The notes: generated from the sequence alone by a model not told the origin. Shown: positions 1 to 8,592, counted from the stretch's first letter. The stretch: DNA of 64,000 nucleotides from Saprospiraceae bacterium (GCA_020631355.1 JAHDHL010000005.1:128525-192524); one strand, 5' to 3'. Numbers and translations: made by a program.

Positions 1-343
1 CATCGGGCCGGGCTTTGTGTATGGCGGAATGAATGGCAAAAGCTGCCTTATTCAGTGCTTGGTGCTTACCTGCCACGATTTCGCCCTCCTCGTTCACCAA
101 TATCAAATCGGACATTTTCATTCTTCTGAATGAAACACCAAAGGGATTCACCCAAAAACAATCCGTATGTTCAGGATCCCTACAAGTGATGTGTCCGGCA
201 ACACCCTCCGAAAAACCGAACTTACCAAAGATGCGATAAGCTCCTGCCAACATCATTTTCAGATAATGTCTTTGGGCTTCCACAGTATCAAATTGCGGAT
301 AATTGACCATTTTCTCTATTCCGGGAGGATTTTGTACTGCCAT
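1..343 (-). CDS. Class II aldolase/adducin family protein, N-terminal part (runs off the left edge)
   Basis: Read directly from the minus strand, this frame is open from the ATG at 343 to base 1, so only about 114 residues are present. The visible part has the family's N-terminal pattern: FGFSEGVAGHIT, a sugar-phosphate/metal-site region, then CFWVNPFGVSFRRM and LVNEEGEIVAG. Class II aldolase/adducin proteins bind a divalent metal and act on phosphorylated sugars or related hydroxy-carbonyls; many family members have no assigned substrate. The second half, with the remaining metal-binding histidines, lies outside the window. An in-frame ATG also exists further upstream near 423, but the 343 start gives a normal N-terminus. 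The substrate cannot be inferred. Confidence 0.75.
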   Translation of the reverse strand, partial: MAVQNPPGIEKMVNYPQFDTVEAQRHYLKMMLAGAYRIFGKFGFSEGVAGHITCRDPEHTDCFWVNPFGVSFRRMKMSDLILVNEEGEIVAGKHQALNKAAFAIHSAIHKARPD

Positions 344-540
344 GACTTTGCTTTTGTTGATTCTGAATCCCAATGTAGGGAATCCTATAAAAGGAATGAA
401 ATAGAAATTCCATTTGTTCATCTTCCCGACCTTTTCTTGATGGATTGATCCATTGATGATGAATAGTTTTTAGGTGATAGTGTCGGGTATGCAGAATGTT
501 CCCTCTTGTTTTTATGATGGATTCGACCCAACTTTGTCCT

Positions 541-1563
541 ATGAGACTGCACATGATATGCTTATTGGGGATTTTGGGATTGACATTGGGTTGGTCCTGT
601 AATACAGCTACTAAGACCAAGGATATGAAAGAGGAATATCTAAAGAATCTGGCCTGTGATATAGAAACAGGAATCTGCGCTCCGACAGCGGATAAGGGGA
701 TGGAGGAAATTACATTGGATGCAGTGAAGAAAGTCCGGTTATTGTACTATACGGACCCGATTTGTTCTGCGTGTTGGGCTATTGAACCCGAGTTGAGGAA
801 ATTCAAACTGGAGTATGGCCATCTGATGGATATCGAATATAAGATGGGTGGTTTGCTTCCCGGATGGGAGGGGTTTGAGGATCAGTCGAATGGCATTTCG
901 AAACCGAGTGATGTGGCACATCATTGGGACGAGGTAGGTGAATATACGAAAATGAGTATTGATGGTGATGTCTGGTTGGAAGACCCATTGGATTCTTCCT
1001 TTCCACCTTCAATTGCATTCAAGGCGGTACAACAGCAAGGAGAGGATTTGGCATTGCGATTCCTTAGAAGAATTCGGGAGCAGGTATTTTTGGAAAAGAA
1101 AAATATTACCAAAACCGAAGTACTAATTGCTGCTTTGAAAGATTGTAATGGTAATACCGAGCAATTCCTGGAAGATTATCAGAATGAGAAAATAGAACAG
1201 CAGTTTCAGAATGAAATGCAAGAGGGTAGGGAATTAGGTGTAAGGGGTTTCCCGACTTTTATATTTGTGAATCAGGGGGGAAAAGGAATCAGGATTTCAG
1301 GTATGTCCGGTTATGATAATTATATCTTAGCTTTAGAAGAAATAATGGGAGAAAAAATAAATCCTAAACCCATTCGATATAATATTGAGACCTTATTGGA
1401 TAAATATGATTATTTGGCTACCAAGGAAATTTCCTTTGTACTATCCTTGGATGAAAAGGAAGTTTTATCCCAATTGGAAAATTTGGTAAAAAATGGCAAG
1501 GTCAAAAAGGAAAAACAAAAATATTCTGATTTTTGGAGATGGTTGGATAATGGAAATATATAG
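541..1563 (+). CDS. DsbA-family thiol oxidoreductase, ClpXP-adaptor SpxH/YjbH-like
   Basis: About 340 residues if translation starts at the ATG at 541; an in-frame ATG at 496 would add 15 residues. The N-terminus is hydrophobic and ends in a Cys (residue 20, LGWSC), so it may be a lipoprotein, although the lipobox is imperfect. A thioredoxin-fold active site DPICSACW lies at residues 72-79 and a cis-proline loop GFPTF at 236-240, with a helical insertion between, as in DsbA-like FrnE/SpxH proteins. In Firmicutes SpxH feeds Spx to ClpXP. In Bacteroidota the role of such proteins is unclear, and a periplasmic disulfide or reductase role fits the leader better. It stands alone and is followed by a perfect palindromic terminator. 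Confidence 0.75.
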   Translation: MRLHMICLLGILGLTLGWSCNTATKTKDMKEEYLKNLACDIETGICAPTADKGMEEITLDAVKKVRLLYYTDPICSACWAIEPELRKFKLEYGHLMDIEYKMGGLLPGWEGFEDQSNGISKPSDVAHHWDEVGEYTKMSIDGDVWLEDPLDSSFPPSIAFKAVQQQGEDLALRFLRRIREQVFLEKKNITKTEVLIAALKDCNGNTEQFLEDYQNEKIEQQFQNEMQEGRELGVRGFPTFIFVNQGGKGIRISGMSGYDNYILALEEIMGEKINPKPIRYNIETLLDKYDYLATKEISFVLSLDEKEVLSQLENLVKNGKVKKEKQKYSDFWRWLDNGNI

Positions 1564-1568
1564 AAGTA

Positions 1569-1604
1569 AAAACACCGATTTAAATGCATTTAAATCGGTG
1601 TTTT
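1569..1604. terminator. Perfect 36-bp palindromic bidirectional terminator
   Basis: The arms run from AAAACACCG to its exact complement CGGTGTTTT with no mismatch and no real loop. It lies between the plus-strand DsbA-like gene (stop 1563) and the minus-strand small gene (stop 1706). The terminal A and T runs let it serve both strands. Confidence 0.8.
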
Positions 1605-1705
1605 ATGATAAGGTCATCTTAAGAATATCCCATCAGATATGAAATGTGAATTCCTATATTTAAAATATAATTTTCGATGACCCAAAGAATGATATAATCC
1701 ATACA

Positions 1706-1918
1706 TCATATCTTGATGCCTGCACGGTCACATTCATTCTTGAACCAAGTGGCTACGGAATAACTCAGGATGGTCGTACCATCTTCCTTGTCAATCGTAA
1801 CGTGATTCACCTGATTGGATGCATAGATGCGCAATGTACCTGCACGGTCTTTTGCTTTCTCGGCATCTGTATATTTTTCTTTCTGTTTAATCCAGAAACC
1901 TTTTTCTCTCTTTTTCAT
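1706..1918 (-). CDS. Small hypothetical protein (70 residues)
   Basis: The frame is open from 1948, but the ATG at 1918 (MKKREKGFWIK) is the more natural start; it avoids a 10-residue extension and gives a basic, soluble 70-residue protein. It is rich in Lys, Asp and Glu, with a likely short beta segment (TLRIYASNQVNHVTI) followed by a predicted helix containing one Cys. I do not recognise a family. It converges with the upstream plus-strand gene across a strong terminator, and the receptor gene downstream starts a separate unit. No function is assigned. Confidence 0.55.
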   Translation of the reverse strand: MKKREKGFWIKQKEKYTDAEKAKDRAGTLRIYASNQVNHVTIDKEDGTTILSYSVATWFKNECDRAGIKI

Positions 1919-2001
1919 TGTTGTAGGGTTTTGATGAATGAATAACACTACAATACATGTGAGCGAAAATAAGTTCCATGTACGGATGATTTAGGAAATT
2001 A

Positions 2002-4410
2002 CTATTCTCCGATTCTATTTGATTCGGCTTCATTTCCCTTATTTCTTCTTCGGCTTTTTACATTTTGGTTTCCGAATGAATAGGAGAAATTCAATTTGAT
2101 TCGCCTTGAATCATTCCTGCCCACAGCCCTTGCGAAACTCTCTCCATATTGATTGGTTCCGTTCCACCTCTGACTATAGAAAATGTCATCAATTCCTAAG
2201 CGTAGCTTAGCCTTGCCGTCAGCAAAGGCTTTTTGTATCCCTGCATCCACACTGAACATTTGGCCCATTCTGACGAAGCCCCAAAGATTGGGAGAGGAGT
2301 ACCATCCGGATACCTCCATTTTCATTCCCCAGGGTAGACTGAAATTATTTTGGACATAACCGTTGAAGATGTAGATATCCACATTTTCCCTAGCTCCCGA
2401 AACGGGATTAATCGTATGGTTGGCTTGGTAGGTTCCGGATAAATTGGAAAATACATTCCACCATTTCGTAATGGTTATTGGTGCGCTGATGTTCAGGTTC
2501 ACATTATTCTGATGGGCAACATTCCTCCATGAATTAAATATCTTATCATCTTCCTGAAGAATGATTTCCGCCATCATATCCTGTGTGTGGGAATAGGATA
2601 AACTTGTATTGAATCGTTGAATGAATACATGTGAAATGGTAATGGAGTTGGAGTATTCTGGATTTAAGAAAGGATTGCCTCTTTCGAAAACCAACTCATC
2701 CAATTTGAATTCGAATGGATTCAGATTCTGATAGGAGGGTCTTCTTAACCTCCTTGAATAATTCAATTGTAAACCGTGTTTTTCATTGACTTGATAAGAA
2801 AGGCCCAATGATGGAAAAAAACCGACATACTTTCTGGTCACCAAATCATTTTCTGTTTCAATATTAGCCATCAATTCTCCCTTGGAATAAGTTTGTTCCA
2901 TTCTTAATCCTGATTGTATGCCTATTTTTTTTATTTGAATATTATAATTGGCATAAATAGCATTGACATTTTCTGTATAATAAAATTCACGGCTTCTATC
3001 CTCATCTAGATTCCTTTGGTTATTATTGATGTCATAAACCTCGAATTCATTCTGGGTCTTGACCAAGGCGGATTTTATTCCCATTTCCATTTGCCCCTTG
3101 CCAAGGGGTTGGCTGTAATCTATTTTGAATGTTCCGATATTTATTCTGGTGTCGGATAAATTATTGAAAATATTTTCGGAGAGGGTAACGGCCTCATTGG
3201 CATCCATATAATAATTGGGTTGGTCCTCGTCGGATTGGTTCATATATTGCCCAATATCCAAATCCATATTCAAGGATTTTTCCCCTTCCATTCTTAATTG
3301 ATAATTAATATTGGTATTGATATTATAATTCTGACTGACGGAAGATGTTTCCGCCATTAGGATGCTATCCACTCCTTGGGAAAAATCATCATAAATCAGC
3401 GTTTTTCCGATTACATTATTGCGGTGGGTTCCAAAGTTGCCATCCCATAATATGCCAATGGTTTGCTTGTCATTAATGAAATAATCCAGCCCCGCATTAT
3501 AATTGTGATATTCCCCCTCAAAATTGCGATTTGTTTTTTGGTCGTAAATGGCATTGGCTTGTTCCCTATACAAATCAAAAATATTGATACCCTCATAATG
3601 CCCGCCATTGGCCGAACCGAAAATATTGATTTTCTTATTCTTATAATTACCACTTATACCACCATTGTATCTCCATCTCTGGCTATATGAAAAACCTGAA
3701 TTGATACGACCATTCGCACCTAATCGTTTATCCTTTTTCATGATGATATTGATGATTCCGGCATTACCCTCGGCATCATACTTGGCAGATGGATTCTTTA
3801 TGATTTCAACATTATCAATGTCATCACTCCTCAGATTCTTAAGGTACCCTGCGAGGTCGTCCCCACTTAATGGAGAGGGTTTCCCATTGATGAAAATGCG
3901 AACACCATTCTTACCCGCCAAGGATATATTATCATTATTATCAACGACCACTCCGGGTGCTTTCCTCAATAATTCCAAGGCATCGTTACCTGCTGCATTC
4001 ACACTGCTTTCGACATTGAATACGACCTTGTCCGGTTTGACTTCCAGAATCGGCCGGTAACGCTGTACAACAACTTCTGCGAGTTCATTGTCCAGGGTTG
4101 ACATTTGTATCGTTCCCCAATCCTTATCCTGGGAAAGTTCAAAAATAGGAGAGGAGTAATCCTCTAGCCCCACATAACTTATATTGAGCCAATACGAGTT
4201 GTCGGGAATATCATTGAAAGTGAAATAACCATCCAAGTCACTGGCTTCGACTTTGAGTATGGTACTATCACTTGCTTGGTACAATATGACATTGGCAAAG
4301 GATACGGGTGAATTATCAGCATCGATAATACTTCCTTGGATGTTGTTTTGTGCTGAAATGGCACATAGGGAGAGTAGCCCGACCAGGTGAGTCAGAATGA
4401 AGTTTTTCAT
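2002..4410 (-). CDS. TonB-receptor-type outer-membrane beta-barrel protein
   Basis: About 802 residues from the ATG at 4410, which gives a clean signal peptide ending SLCAISAQ; the longer frame from 4449 adds only 13 residues upstream of it. Residues about 24-105 form a carboxypeptidase-regulatory-like (CNA-B-like) domain with the usual GSIIDADNSPVSFANV pattern. About 115-220 is a plug domain (LRKAPGVVVDNN, GVRIFINGKPSP, VEIIKNPSAKYDAEG), and the rest is a long beta-barrel ending with alternating aromatic residues (KLNFSYSFGNQ). This matches the outer-membrane beta-barrel family (OMP_b-brl_3 type) common in Bacteroidota. There is no SusD-like partner beside it, so the ligand is unknown. It is probably transcribed alone. 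Confidence 0.85.
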   Translation of the reverse strand: MKNFILTHLVGLLSLCAISAQNNIQGSIIDADNSPVSFANVILYQASDSTILKVEASDLDGYFTFNDIPDNSYWLNISYVGLEDYSSPIFELSQDKDWGTIQMSTLDNELAEVVVQRYRPILEVKPDKVVFNVESSVNAAGNDALELLRKAPGVVVDNNDNISLAGKNGVRIFINGKPSPLSGDDLAGYLKNLRSDDIDNVEIIKNPSAKYDAEGNAGIINIIMKKDKRLGANGRINSGFSYSQRWRYNGGISGNYKNKKINIFGSANGGHYEGINIFDLYREQANAIYDQKTNRNFEGEYHNYNAGLDYFINDKQTIGILWDGNFGTHRNNVIGKTLIYDDFSQGVDSILMAETSSVSQNYNINTNINYQLRMEGEKSLNMDLDIGQYMNQSDEDQPNYYMDANEAVTLSENIFNNLSDTRINIGTFKIDYSQPLGKGQMEMGIKSALVKTQNEFEVYDINNNQRNLDEDRSREFYYTENVNAIYANYNIQIKKIGIQSGLRMEQTYSKGELMANIETENDLVTRKYVGFFPSLGLSYQVNEKHGLQLNYSRRLRRPSYQNLNPFEFKLDELVFERGNPFLNPEYSNSITISHVFIQRFNTSLSYSHTQDMMAEIILQEDDKIFNSWRNVAHQNNVNLNISAPITITKWWNVFSNLSGTYQANHTINPVSGARENVDIYIFNGYVQNNFSLPWGMKMEVSGWYSSPNLWGFVRMGQMFSVDAGIQKAFADGKAKLRLGIDDIFYSQRWNGTNQYGESFARAVGRNDSRRIKLNFSYSFGNQNVKSRRRNKGNEAESNRIGE

Positions 4411-4565
4411 GATGTAATGCTTGTAATAGACGCAATCAGCCCCAAACACTGCTTTTGATGCGCACTAGGTTGTTAAGAAAAAAGATTTGAGGTCTAAGCG
4501 AAATCGGTGAATTGAAAGGTAAGACGATGGATGGTGTGGGAGTGGTTACAAAATGATGGATTTTT

Positions 4566-5354
4566 TTATTTCTTTTTTGGAATTCCCATGAGATACAGTT
4601 GATTTCCTCCCTTGCCTTTGATGCTTCCTTTTTCCCATTGGTAATCCTCATCTGATAAGTTTTGGGTTAGGATATCCATATCTTCCAAGGTGTAGGTTCG
4701 CATATTCGAAACACCACCATCCCATGCAATGAATATCGGGAGGATGGGAATGATATAGGTGAATACGATTTGTTGCCAAGTCATTGGTCGGACGAAAGGC
4801 GTGATGAGCAGCGTCATTAGGAATCCGATAGGTATGGCAATCCATGCAATGAAAAGTGGGATGCTATTGTCACTGATTTCGAATGCAAGAAACGGTTGGT
4901 TCGATTCCTTGGCATTCCTAAGTATAGCTTGGGCTATAGGTGGTTCCATATGATGAAGACTACATATCATGGTTCGGATTCCATCCTGTTCCTTTGGGAC
5001 ATCGGTAGCATTCAGGGGTGTGGTGAGGTAGGAAATGGAGCTTGCCTCCTTGTTAAGGGCTGCAGCGGTCTCGAGATTCGGATACAGGTCACTCATTCGT
5101 ATGCGTACATCGGATAATCCATGTTTTTCTTTTAGGATTTCCTGTACCTGGGGGAGTGGGCCACCGCTTCCTGAACAAAGATCAATGACTTGTTTTTTAC
5201 CTGTTTTTTGTATGACCTGTTGGAGTAGGTCGGCAATGGATTCGCTGGTTCCCATTACCCTGTGTACAGCAGCTACATAACGTGTCATGGGTTTCCTGAG
5301 TGCATTGGGAAACCATGATAAATCCTCGAATTCGAAAATGGATACTCTTTTCAT
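4566..5354 (-). CDS. Class I SAM-dependent methyltransferase with two C-terminal membrane segments
   Basis: 262 residues. Motif I, VIDLCSGSGGPLP, is at 56-68, and an acidic post-I motif (RIRMSDLYPN) follows at about 85-93. This supports S-adenosylmethionine binding. Unusually, residues about 165-188 and 194-210 form two hydrophobic spans (IPLFIAWIAIPIGFLMTLL and IVFTYIIPILPIFIAW), so the enzyme is probably anchored in the inner membrane with its catalytic domain in the cytoplasm. The start codon overlaps the stop of the upstream YdeI-like gene (5351-5354), indicating a two-gene operon with coupled translation. The substrate is unknown; a lipid or quinone-like membrane molecule is an inference from the anchoring only. 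Confidence 0.75.
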   Translation of the reverse strand: MKRVSIFEFEDLSWFPNALRKPMTRYVAAVHRVMGTSESIADLLQQVIQKTGKKQVIDLCSGSGGPLPQVQEILKEKHGLSDVRIRMSDLYPNLETAAALNKEASSISYLTTPLNATDVPKEQDGIRTMICSLHHMEPPIAQAILRNAKESNQPFLAFEISDNSIPLFIAWIAIPIGFLMTLLITPFVRPMTWQQIVFTYIIPILPIFIAWDGGVSNMRTYTLEDMDILTQNLSDEDYQWEKGSIKGKGGNQLYLMGIPKKK

Positions 5355-5959
5355 GCTTTGTACTTGTCGTATAATCCCAAACCCGCTTGGATTAATGGGA
5401 TGATTTTTTCCAATCTTTTCATTTTTGTACCCTCTCGTTTGGCCTCATGAATATAACCTGCGTATTCCCTTTTTCGGGTTAGATTCAGACTTTCGAATTG
5501 TTGGGCTAATACTTCATTCTCATCCAAGACGTCTTGCAATAATTCAGGGATAACCAGTGGTTTCTTTTTGGCCTTGGTAGGTTTGAGGGCCAATCCCGCA
5601 TCATGGTTATCTATGGCTTCTTGGATATAGGATGCAATCCAATCTTTCTTTTCCATGAGTTCCTCGATACCCTTGAACCTCCATTGGCGGAGTGCCTTGG
5701 TTTTTCCCTCCTGGGCATTCACGAGTTGTTGGTGTTCATCCTTGAGAAAACTGCCATTGAAGAACCATAGACCCACATATTGCTTGAATGCACTGATACC
5801 TACGATATTCTTCCCGTCCTTGGTGTAGGTCGGAGCGCCCCACTTGATGGTTTCTTCCATTCCACTCTTTTTCAGGATGGATCTAAGGAACATCAATTCA
5901 CCTCTCCAATGTTCTTTTTTGTCAATATAGTCGTTAACCATATCATCCGGCGATATCAT
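5351..5959 (-). CDS. DUF1801/YdeI (OmdA-like) family protein
   Basis: 202 residues. The N-terminal half has the DUF1801 pattern (ETIKWGAPTYTKDGKNIVGISAFKQ at about 36-60, then VGLWFFNGSFL). The C-terminal half has the bacteriocin-protection YdeI/OmdA-type helix (LNLTRKREYAGYIHEAKREGTKMKRLEK). Proteins with this pair of domains are small cytoplasmic stress-associated factors without a proven reaction; YdeI was linked to polymyxin and antimicrobial-peptide resistance in enterobacteria. It shares a 4-base overlap with the downstream methyltransferase gene. A hairpin terminator lies just upstream at 6015-6049, so this pair starts its own transcript. Confidence 0.8.
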   Translation of the reverse strand: MISPDDMVNDYIDKKEHWRGELMFLRSILKKSGMEETIKWGAPTYTKDGKNIVGISAFKQYVGLWFFNGSFLKDEHQQLVNAQEGKTKALRQWRFKGIEELMEKKDWIASYIQEAIDNHDAGLALKPTKAKKKPLVIPELLQDVLDENEVLAQQFESLNLTRKREYAGYIHEAKREGTKMKRLEKIIPLIQAGLGLYDKYKA

Positions 5960-6014
5960 TTATCTATGGTTTAGTTCATTACAAGATAAGGAATCGGAGG
6001 GAGAGTTGGGATAT

Positions 6015-6049
6015 AAAAAAAGCTGCAAAAGTATGACCTTTGCAGCTTT
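6015..6049 (-). terminator. Rho-independent terminator after the small peptide gene
   Basis: An 11-bp perfect stem (AAAGCTGCAAA / TTTGCAGCTTT) with an approximately 9-base loop is followed, on the minus strand, by a run of at least six T. It sits 23 bases past the stop codon of the peptide gene at 6072-6239 and upstream of the YdeI-like gene, so it isolates the peptide gene as a short transcript. Confidence 0.75.
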
Positions 6050-6071
6050 AGAATAAGGGGGGATGTATATC

Positions 6072-6239
6072 TTATTGAGGGATGATACCTCCACATCCAT
6101 TCCAAATTCGATTCTTACGCTCCTTGTTACCACCTTTTACTTTCTCGGATGATATACGATCAAGGATTTTGTCTTCCTTGATGAAATCATCTTTGATGAC
6201 GGGTAACTTGGGCTTGCGTTTCTTCCAAAACAGTCTCAT
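6072..6239 (-). CDS. Small peptide with double-glycine leader-like motif (candidate precursor peptide)
   Basis: I read this 55-codon frame directly: ATG at 6239, TAA at 6072-6074. The N-terminal half is charged (MRLFWKKRKPKLPV...). Residues 26-37 read LDRISSEKVKGG, a leader-like stretch with Leu at -12, Val at -4 and Gly-Gly at -2/-1. The 18 residues after it, NKERKNRIWNGCGGIIPQ, would be the core, with one Cys and one Trp. Double-glycine leaders mark secreted bacteriocins, signals and several Bacteroidota natural-product precursors cut by peptidase-containing ABC transporters. No such transporter or modifying enzyme is nearby, and the usual hydrophobic residue at -7 is Ser, so the precursor role is inference. 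Its own terminator supports a real gene. Confidence 0.5.
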   Translation of the reverse strand: MRLFWKKRKPKLPVIKDDFIKEDKILDRISSEKVKGGNKERKNRIWNGCGGIIPQ

Positions 6240-6572
6240 AGCTTTCCGTATTAGTTCTGTAGATTGATTCAGTAAGTTCTAGTCCTATAAAGGTATGACT
6301 TTATTTGGAAAAAAGTAGGCGATTGGAGGCTGCGGTGAATAAAGTTTCCCTGCTAACATATTATACAAATTTATATTTGGAGCGTAAAGGGATATGAATT
6401 TAAATAAATTATAATTTATTTAATATAAATGAGTCTGAATTTATGCGTGTTAAATATGTTTGAAACAAATGATAAACTGCTAGGAAAGAGCATAATAAAT
6501 TTTACACATGAAAAATTACAGTGACATTTCAAGTCGTATTTTAACATTTTGTGACATATTTTTTCGCTTAAA
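6240..6572. other. AT-rich intergenic region with a 24-bp perfect palindrome
   Basis: 333 bases without a convincing gene, lying between the peptide gene and the membrane-protein gene (both minus strand). It holds a perfect AT-only palindrome at 6400-6423 and TAnnTTTG-type hexamer-like elements in both directions: TATATTTG on the plus strand at 6372-6379 and TAAATTTG on the minus strand at 6366-6373. The minus-strand element could start the peptide transcript with an approximately 120-base leader. A plus-strand frame from 6508 overlaps the next gene antisense and is not supported. Confidence 0.5.
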
Positions 6573-6938
6573 TCAGAAAATTTGGATGAAAATCACCAAC
6601 AATATAACAGTGAACATGAATACAAAAGGTACAGATAATAGGGTCAATAGTGCTCTGAGCGTTAGGGAACGGTCTGGGGCGAATGCAGATAATGCGTTGA
6701 AGCATATCATTCCGGCAGTGGTTAGGATACCGATCCAGAGTACGTAATCATTGATGGGGGGATATCCTCCCTGTGCAATATAATTGCTGAAACTTCCATA
6801 GATTCTTGCATGTCCCTCATCAAAATAGCCGATAATGGTTACCATGAGAATGGTACTTAGCATCAGCATGAGGCAGATGAGAGTGTTTTCTTTCAGTTTA
6901 TTATTCGGGGAGTATGATAAGGTATTTTCCATCGCCAT
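6573..6938 (-). CDS. Small integral membrane protein, three predicted spans
   Basis: 121 residues with hydrophobic spans at about 20-40, 66-86 and 96-119, a loop rich in Tyr and Gly (GSFSNYIAQGGYPPIND) and no charged residue inside the spans. I do not recognise a family. The Met at residue 3 is an equally possible start. It lies downstream of the methyltransferase and RDD genes on the same strand with a 69-base gap, so it may share their transcript. Function unknown; the sequence shows only that it is an inner-membrane protein. Confidence 0.6.
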   Translation of the reverse strand: MAMENTLSYSPNNKLKENTLICLMLMLSTILMVTIIGYFDEGHARIYGSFSNYIAQGGYPPINDYVLWIGILTTAGMICFNALSAFAPDRSLTLRALLTLLSVPFVFMFTVILLVIFIQIF

Positions 6939-7007
6939 TTTGTCTTGAGTACATTCATTAAACTGCCATCTAAATGCTTGTATGATGGTCTTAACAAAAT
7001 AATTCTA

Positions 7008-8054
7008 CTAGGTATGTATGATGTAGAAATAACGGGTATACAGATTATCACCCCAGTTGGCATACCTATATGCTTCCCGATACCTATAATCCCAAAGAGA
7101 TGCATTACCCTCCTGTTCGAATTCGGTTTTCATTTCCTCAAGTACTTGGAGTTTCGTTTTCCAATGCCTCAGACCTGAAATGCGCAAGTCGATGGCGTCA
7201 TATTCCAAGGAGCATTCATTCAATATGCGAGCTAGTTTGGTTTGTTTCACATCGAGATAATCATCGTAGGATGAATCCATGATCCATTGGGAAAAATAGA
7301 CCAATATTTTTCCATTGGCTTGCAATCTATCTTTGAGTCGGGGGATTAAGTCATCCAATTGCTGTGCATAATATAGGGTATCAACCGAAAGGATTACATC
7401 AAAGGTTCCGAGTTCATCCTGAAGGTCATTCATATTACCTGTTTGGAACGAAAGCAGTTGGTGTTCCAGTTTTTTGGCTTGTCCTATTCCTTTTTCAGAG
7501 ATGTCAATTCCCATAAAATGCCCTTGGACTACTTGGGAAAGATAATGGGTAATCTGACCGTTGCCACATCCTAGATCCAGAATACGTTTTGGCTTGATTT
7601 CCGTCAATGCCCGGATGACATGCTGTAATTCCTCTTGGTCTGCCAATCCATGCTGGGTCAAATCCAGACCATACACCTTTCTGCAAAAAGTTTGGTGTGC
7701 CTTGGAAAGCTTTGCTTGCGAGAAAAAGTTATCATACTCATACCGATAGAATGGAGTTTCTGCTTCCACTTCCATTTTGACGATTTCCCCTTTTTCGGTA
7801 AATGAATATTGGCCATCCGAAAATTGGATAATCCCCTTGGATATTAACGGTTCATAAGTATCCACCCAATCCAATTGGGCTTTGCCAATCCATTCTCGAC
7901 CAAAGGATAATATGGAAGTTCTATCTGCTATCCTGTCTTGTTCCAGGCCGAGATACAAGGCATATCTACTTCTGAACCAGTGGAGGGTGCTGATGAGTTG
8001 TTTTTCGGCTGTGCTAAGGGTATAGGATTCCATTGTAATCTCATTATAGGCCAA
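7008..8054 (-). CDS. Class I SAM-dependent methyltransferase with helical N-terminal domain
   Basis: 348 residues. The SAM site RILDLGCGNGQ is at 157-167, followed by GHFMGIDIS (post-I) and FDVILSVDTLYYA (motif II/III region). The first 140 residues are a separate, mostly helical domain with a possible winged-helix look (LISKGIIQFSDGQYSFTEKGEIVKM), as in several small-molecule methyltransferases. The annotated start overlaps the RDD gene stop by 11 bases; the Met at residue 8 (8033) would avoid the overlap. Either way the two genes are coupled. The substrate cannot be told from the sequence. Confidence 0.75.
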   Translation of the reverse strand: MAYNEITMESYTLSTAEKQLISTLHWFRSRYALYLGLEQDRIADRTSILSFGREWIGKAQLDWVDTYEPLISKGIIQFSDGQYSFTEKGEIVKMEVEAETPFYRYEYDNFFSQAKLSKAHQTFCRKVYGLDLTQHGLADQEELQHVIRALTEIKPKRILDLGCGNGQITHYLSQVVQGHFMGIDISEKGIGQAKKLEHQLLSFQTGNMNDLQDELGTFDVILSVDTLYYAQQLDDLIPRLKDRLQANGKILVYFSQWIMDSSYDDYLDVKQTKLARILNECSLEYDAIDLRISGLRHWKTKLQVLEEMKTEFEQEGNASLWDYRYREAYRYANWGDNLYTRYFYIIHT

Positions 8055-8592
8055 ACCACCAATAATAGGTGAAAAGCAATCCTAAGATAAGGGTTATGAA
8101 GAATCTGATACTGATAAATCTGAATTCCTTGATGTCCTCCACCATATTGTTGAAATTACTGGTTGGACAGTTCATGACTTTGGTTCCAACCAGATAATCA
8201 CCTATCCGCCTACTTGGGCTATACATAAGAACCATGATTTCCAGGGGCCAAAGGATCAGACTGAAATTCCTCAGCAAGCATTTTATGGCACTGGCAGGGG
8301 CCTGGGTTTTGGTATCTATAACAATCAGTCCACCATGTCTCTTCAAAAAACTCTGTCCCTTGAACATGTCCTTATTGATGAAATAGAATGTTATTACAGT
8401 AAGCGATATCAGATGATCATCTCCTGTCATATTTATACCGAAAAAAATAGATAGAATGATAAATATGAAATGTGTGAAAGCAGCAGAAATCATAAGTTCC
8501 ATACCGGATACCCTGCACCTTTCGAATAGGGTCACTTCATCCTTGTAGGGTATTTCCTTTTCTAGGAAAAAATCATCTAATAATTCGTCCAT
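8044..8592 (-). CDS. RDD-family membrane protein
   Basis: 182 residues. It has the RDD layout: an Arg near the start of the first span (FERCRVSGMELMISAAF), a first pair of spans at about 29-52 and 60-72, a soluble loop with RHGGLIVIDTKT, then later spans around 110-125 and 158-180, with the family's Asp in SRRIGDYLVG. RDD proteins are small bacterial membrane proteins; some export or exchange ions, but most have no known role. It overlaps the downstream methyltransferase gene by up to 11 bases, indicating one transcript. Confidence 0.75.
   Translation of the reverse strand: MDELLDDFFLEKEIPYKDEVTLFERCRVSGMELMISAAFTHFIFIILSIFFGINMTGDDHLISLTVITFYFINKDMFKGQSFLKRHGGLIVIDTKTQAPASAIKCLLRNFSLILWPLEIMVLMYSPSRRIGDYLVGTKVMNCPTSNFNNMVEDIKEFRFISIRFFITLILGLLFTYYWWFGL

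Noticed and set aside
496-541. Longer start for the DsbA-like gene at 496
   Set aside because: The added 15 residues precede a lipoprotein-like leader and lack support; the ATG at 541 gives the natural signal sequence.
288-620. 110-codon frame on the minus strand
   Set aside because: It overlaps the true aldolase frame at 1-343 in another frame and the plus-strand DsbA-like gene, and its composition does not look like a protein.
3665-4060. 131-codon plus-strand frame inside the receptor gene
   Set aside because: It is antisense to the well-conserved plug domain; there is no separate start context or domain.
4890-4910. tRNA T-arm-like GGTTCGATTCC
   Set aside because: It lies inside the methyltransferase coding sequence and no acceptor or anticodon stem fits around it.
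6508-6747. Plus-strand frame starting in the AT-rich gap
   Set aside because: Most of it is antisense to the membrane-protein gene, and the composition is not protein-like.
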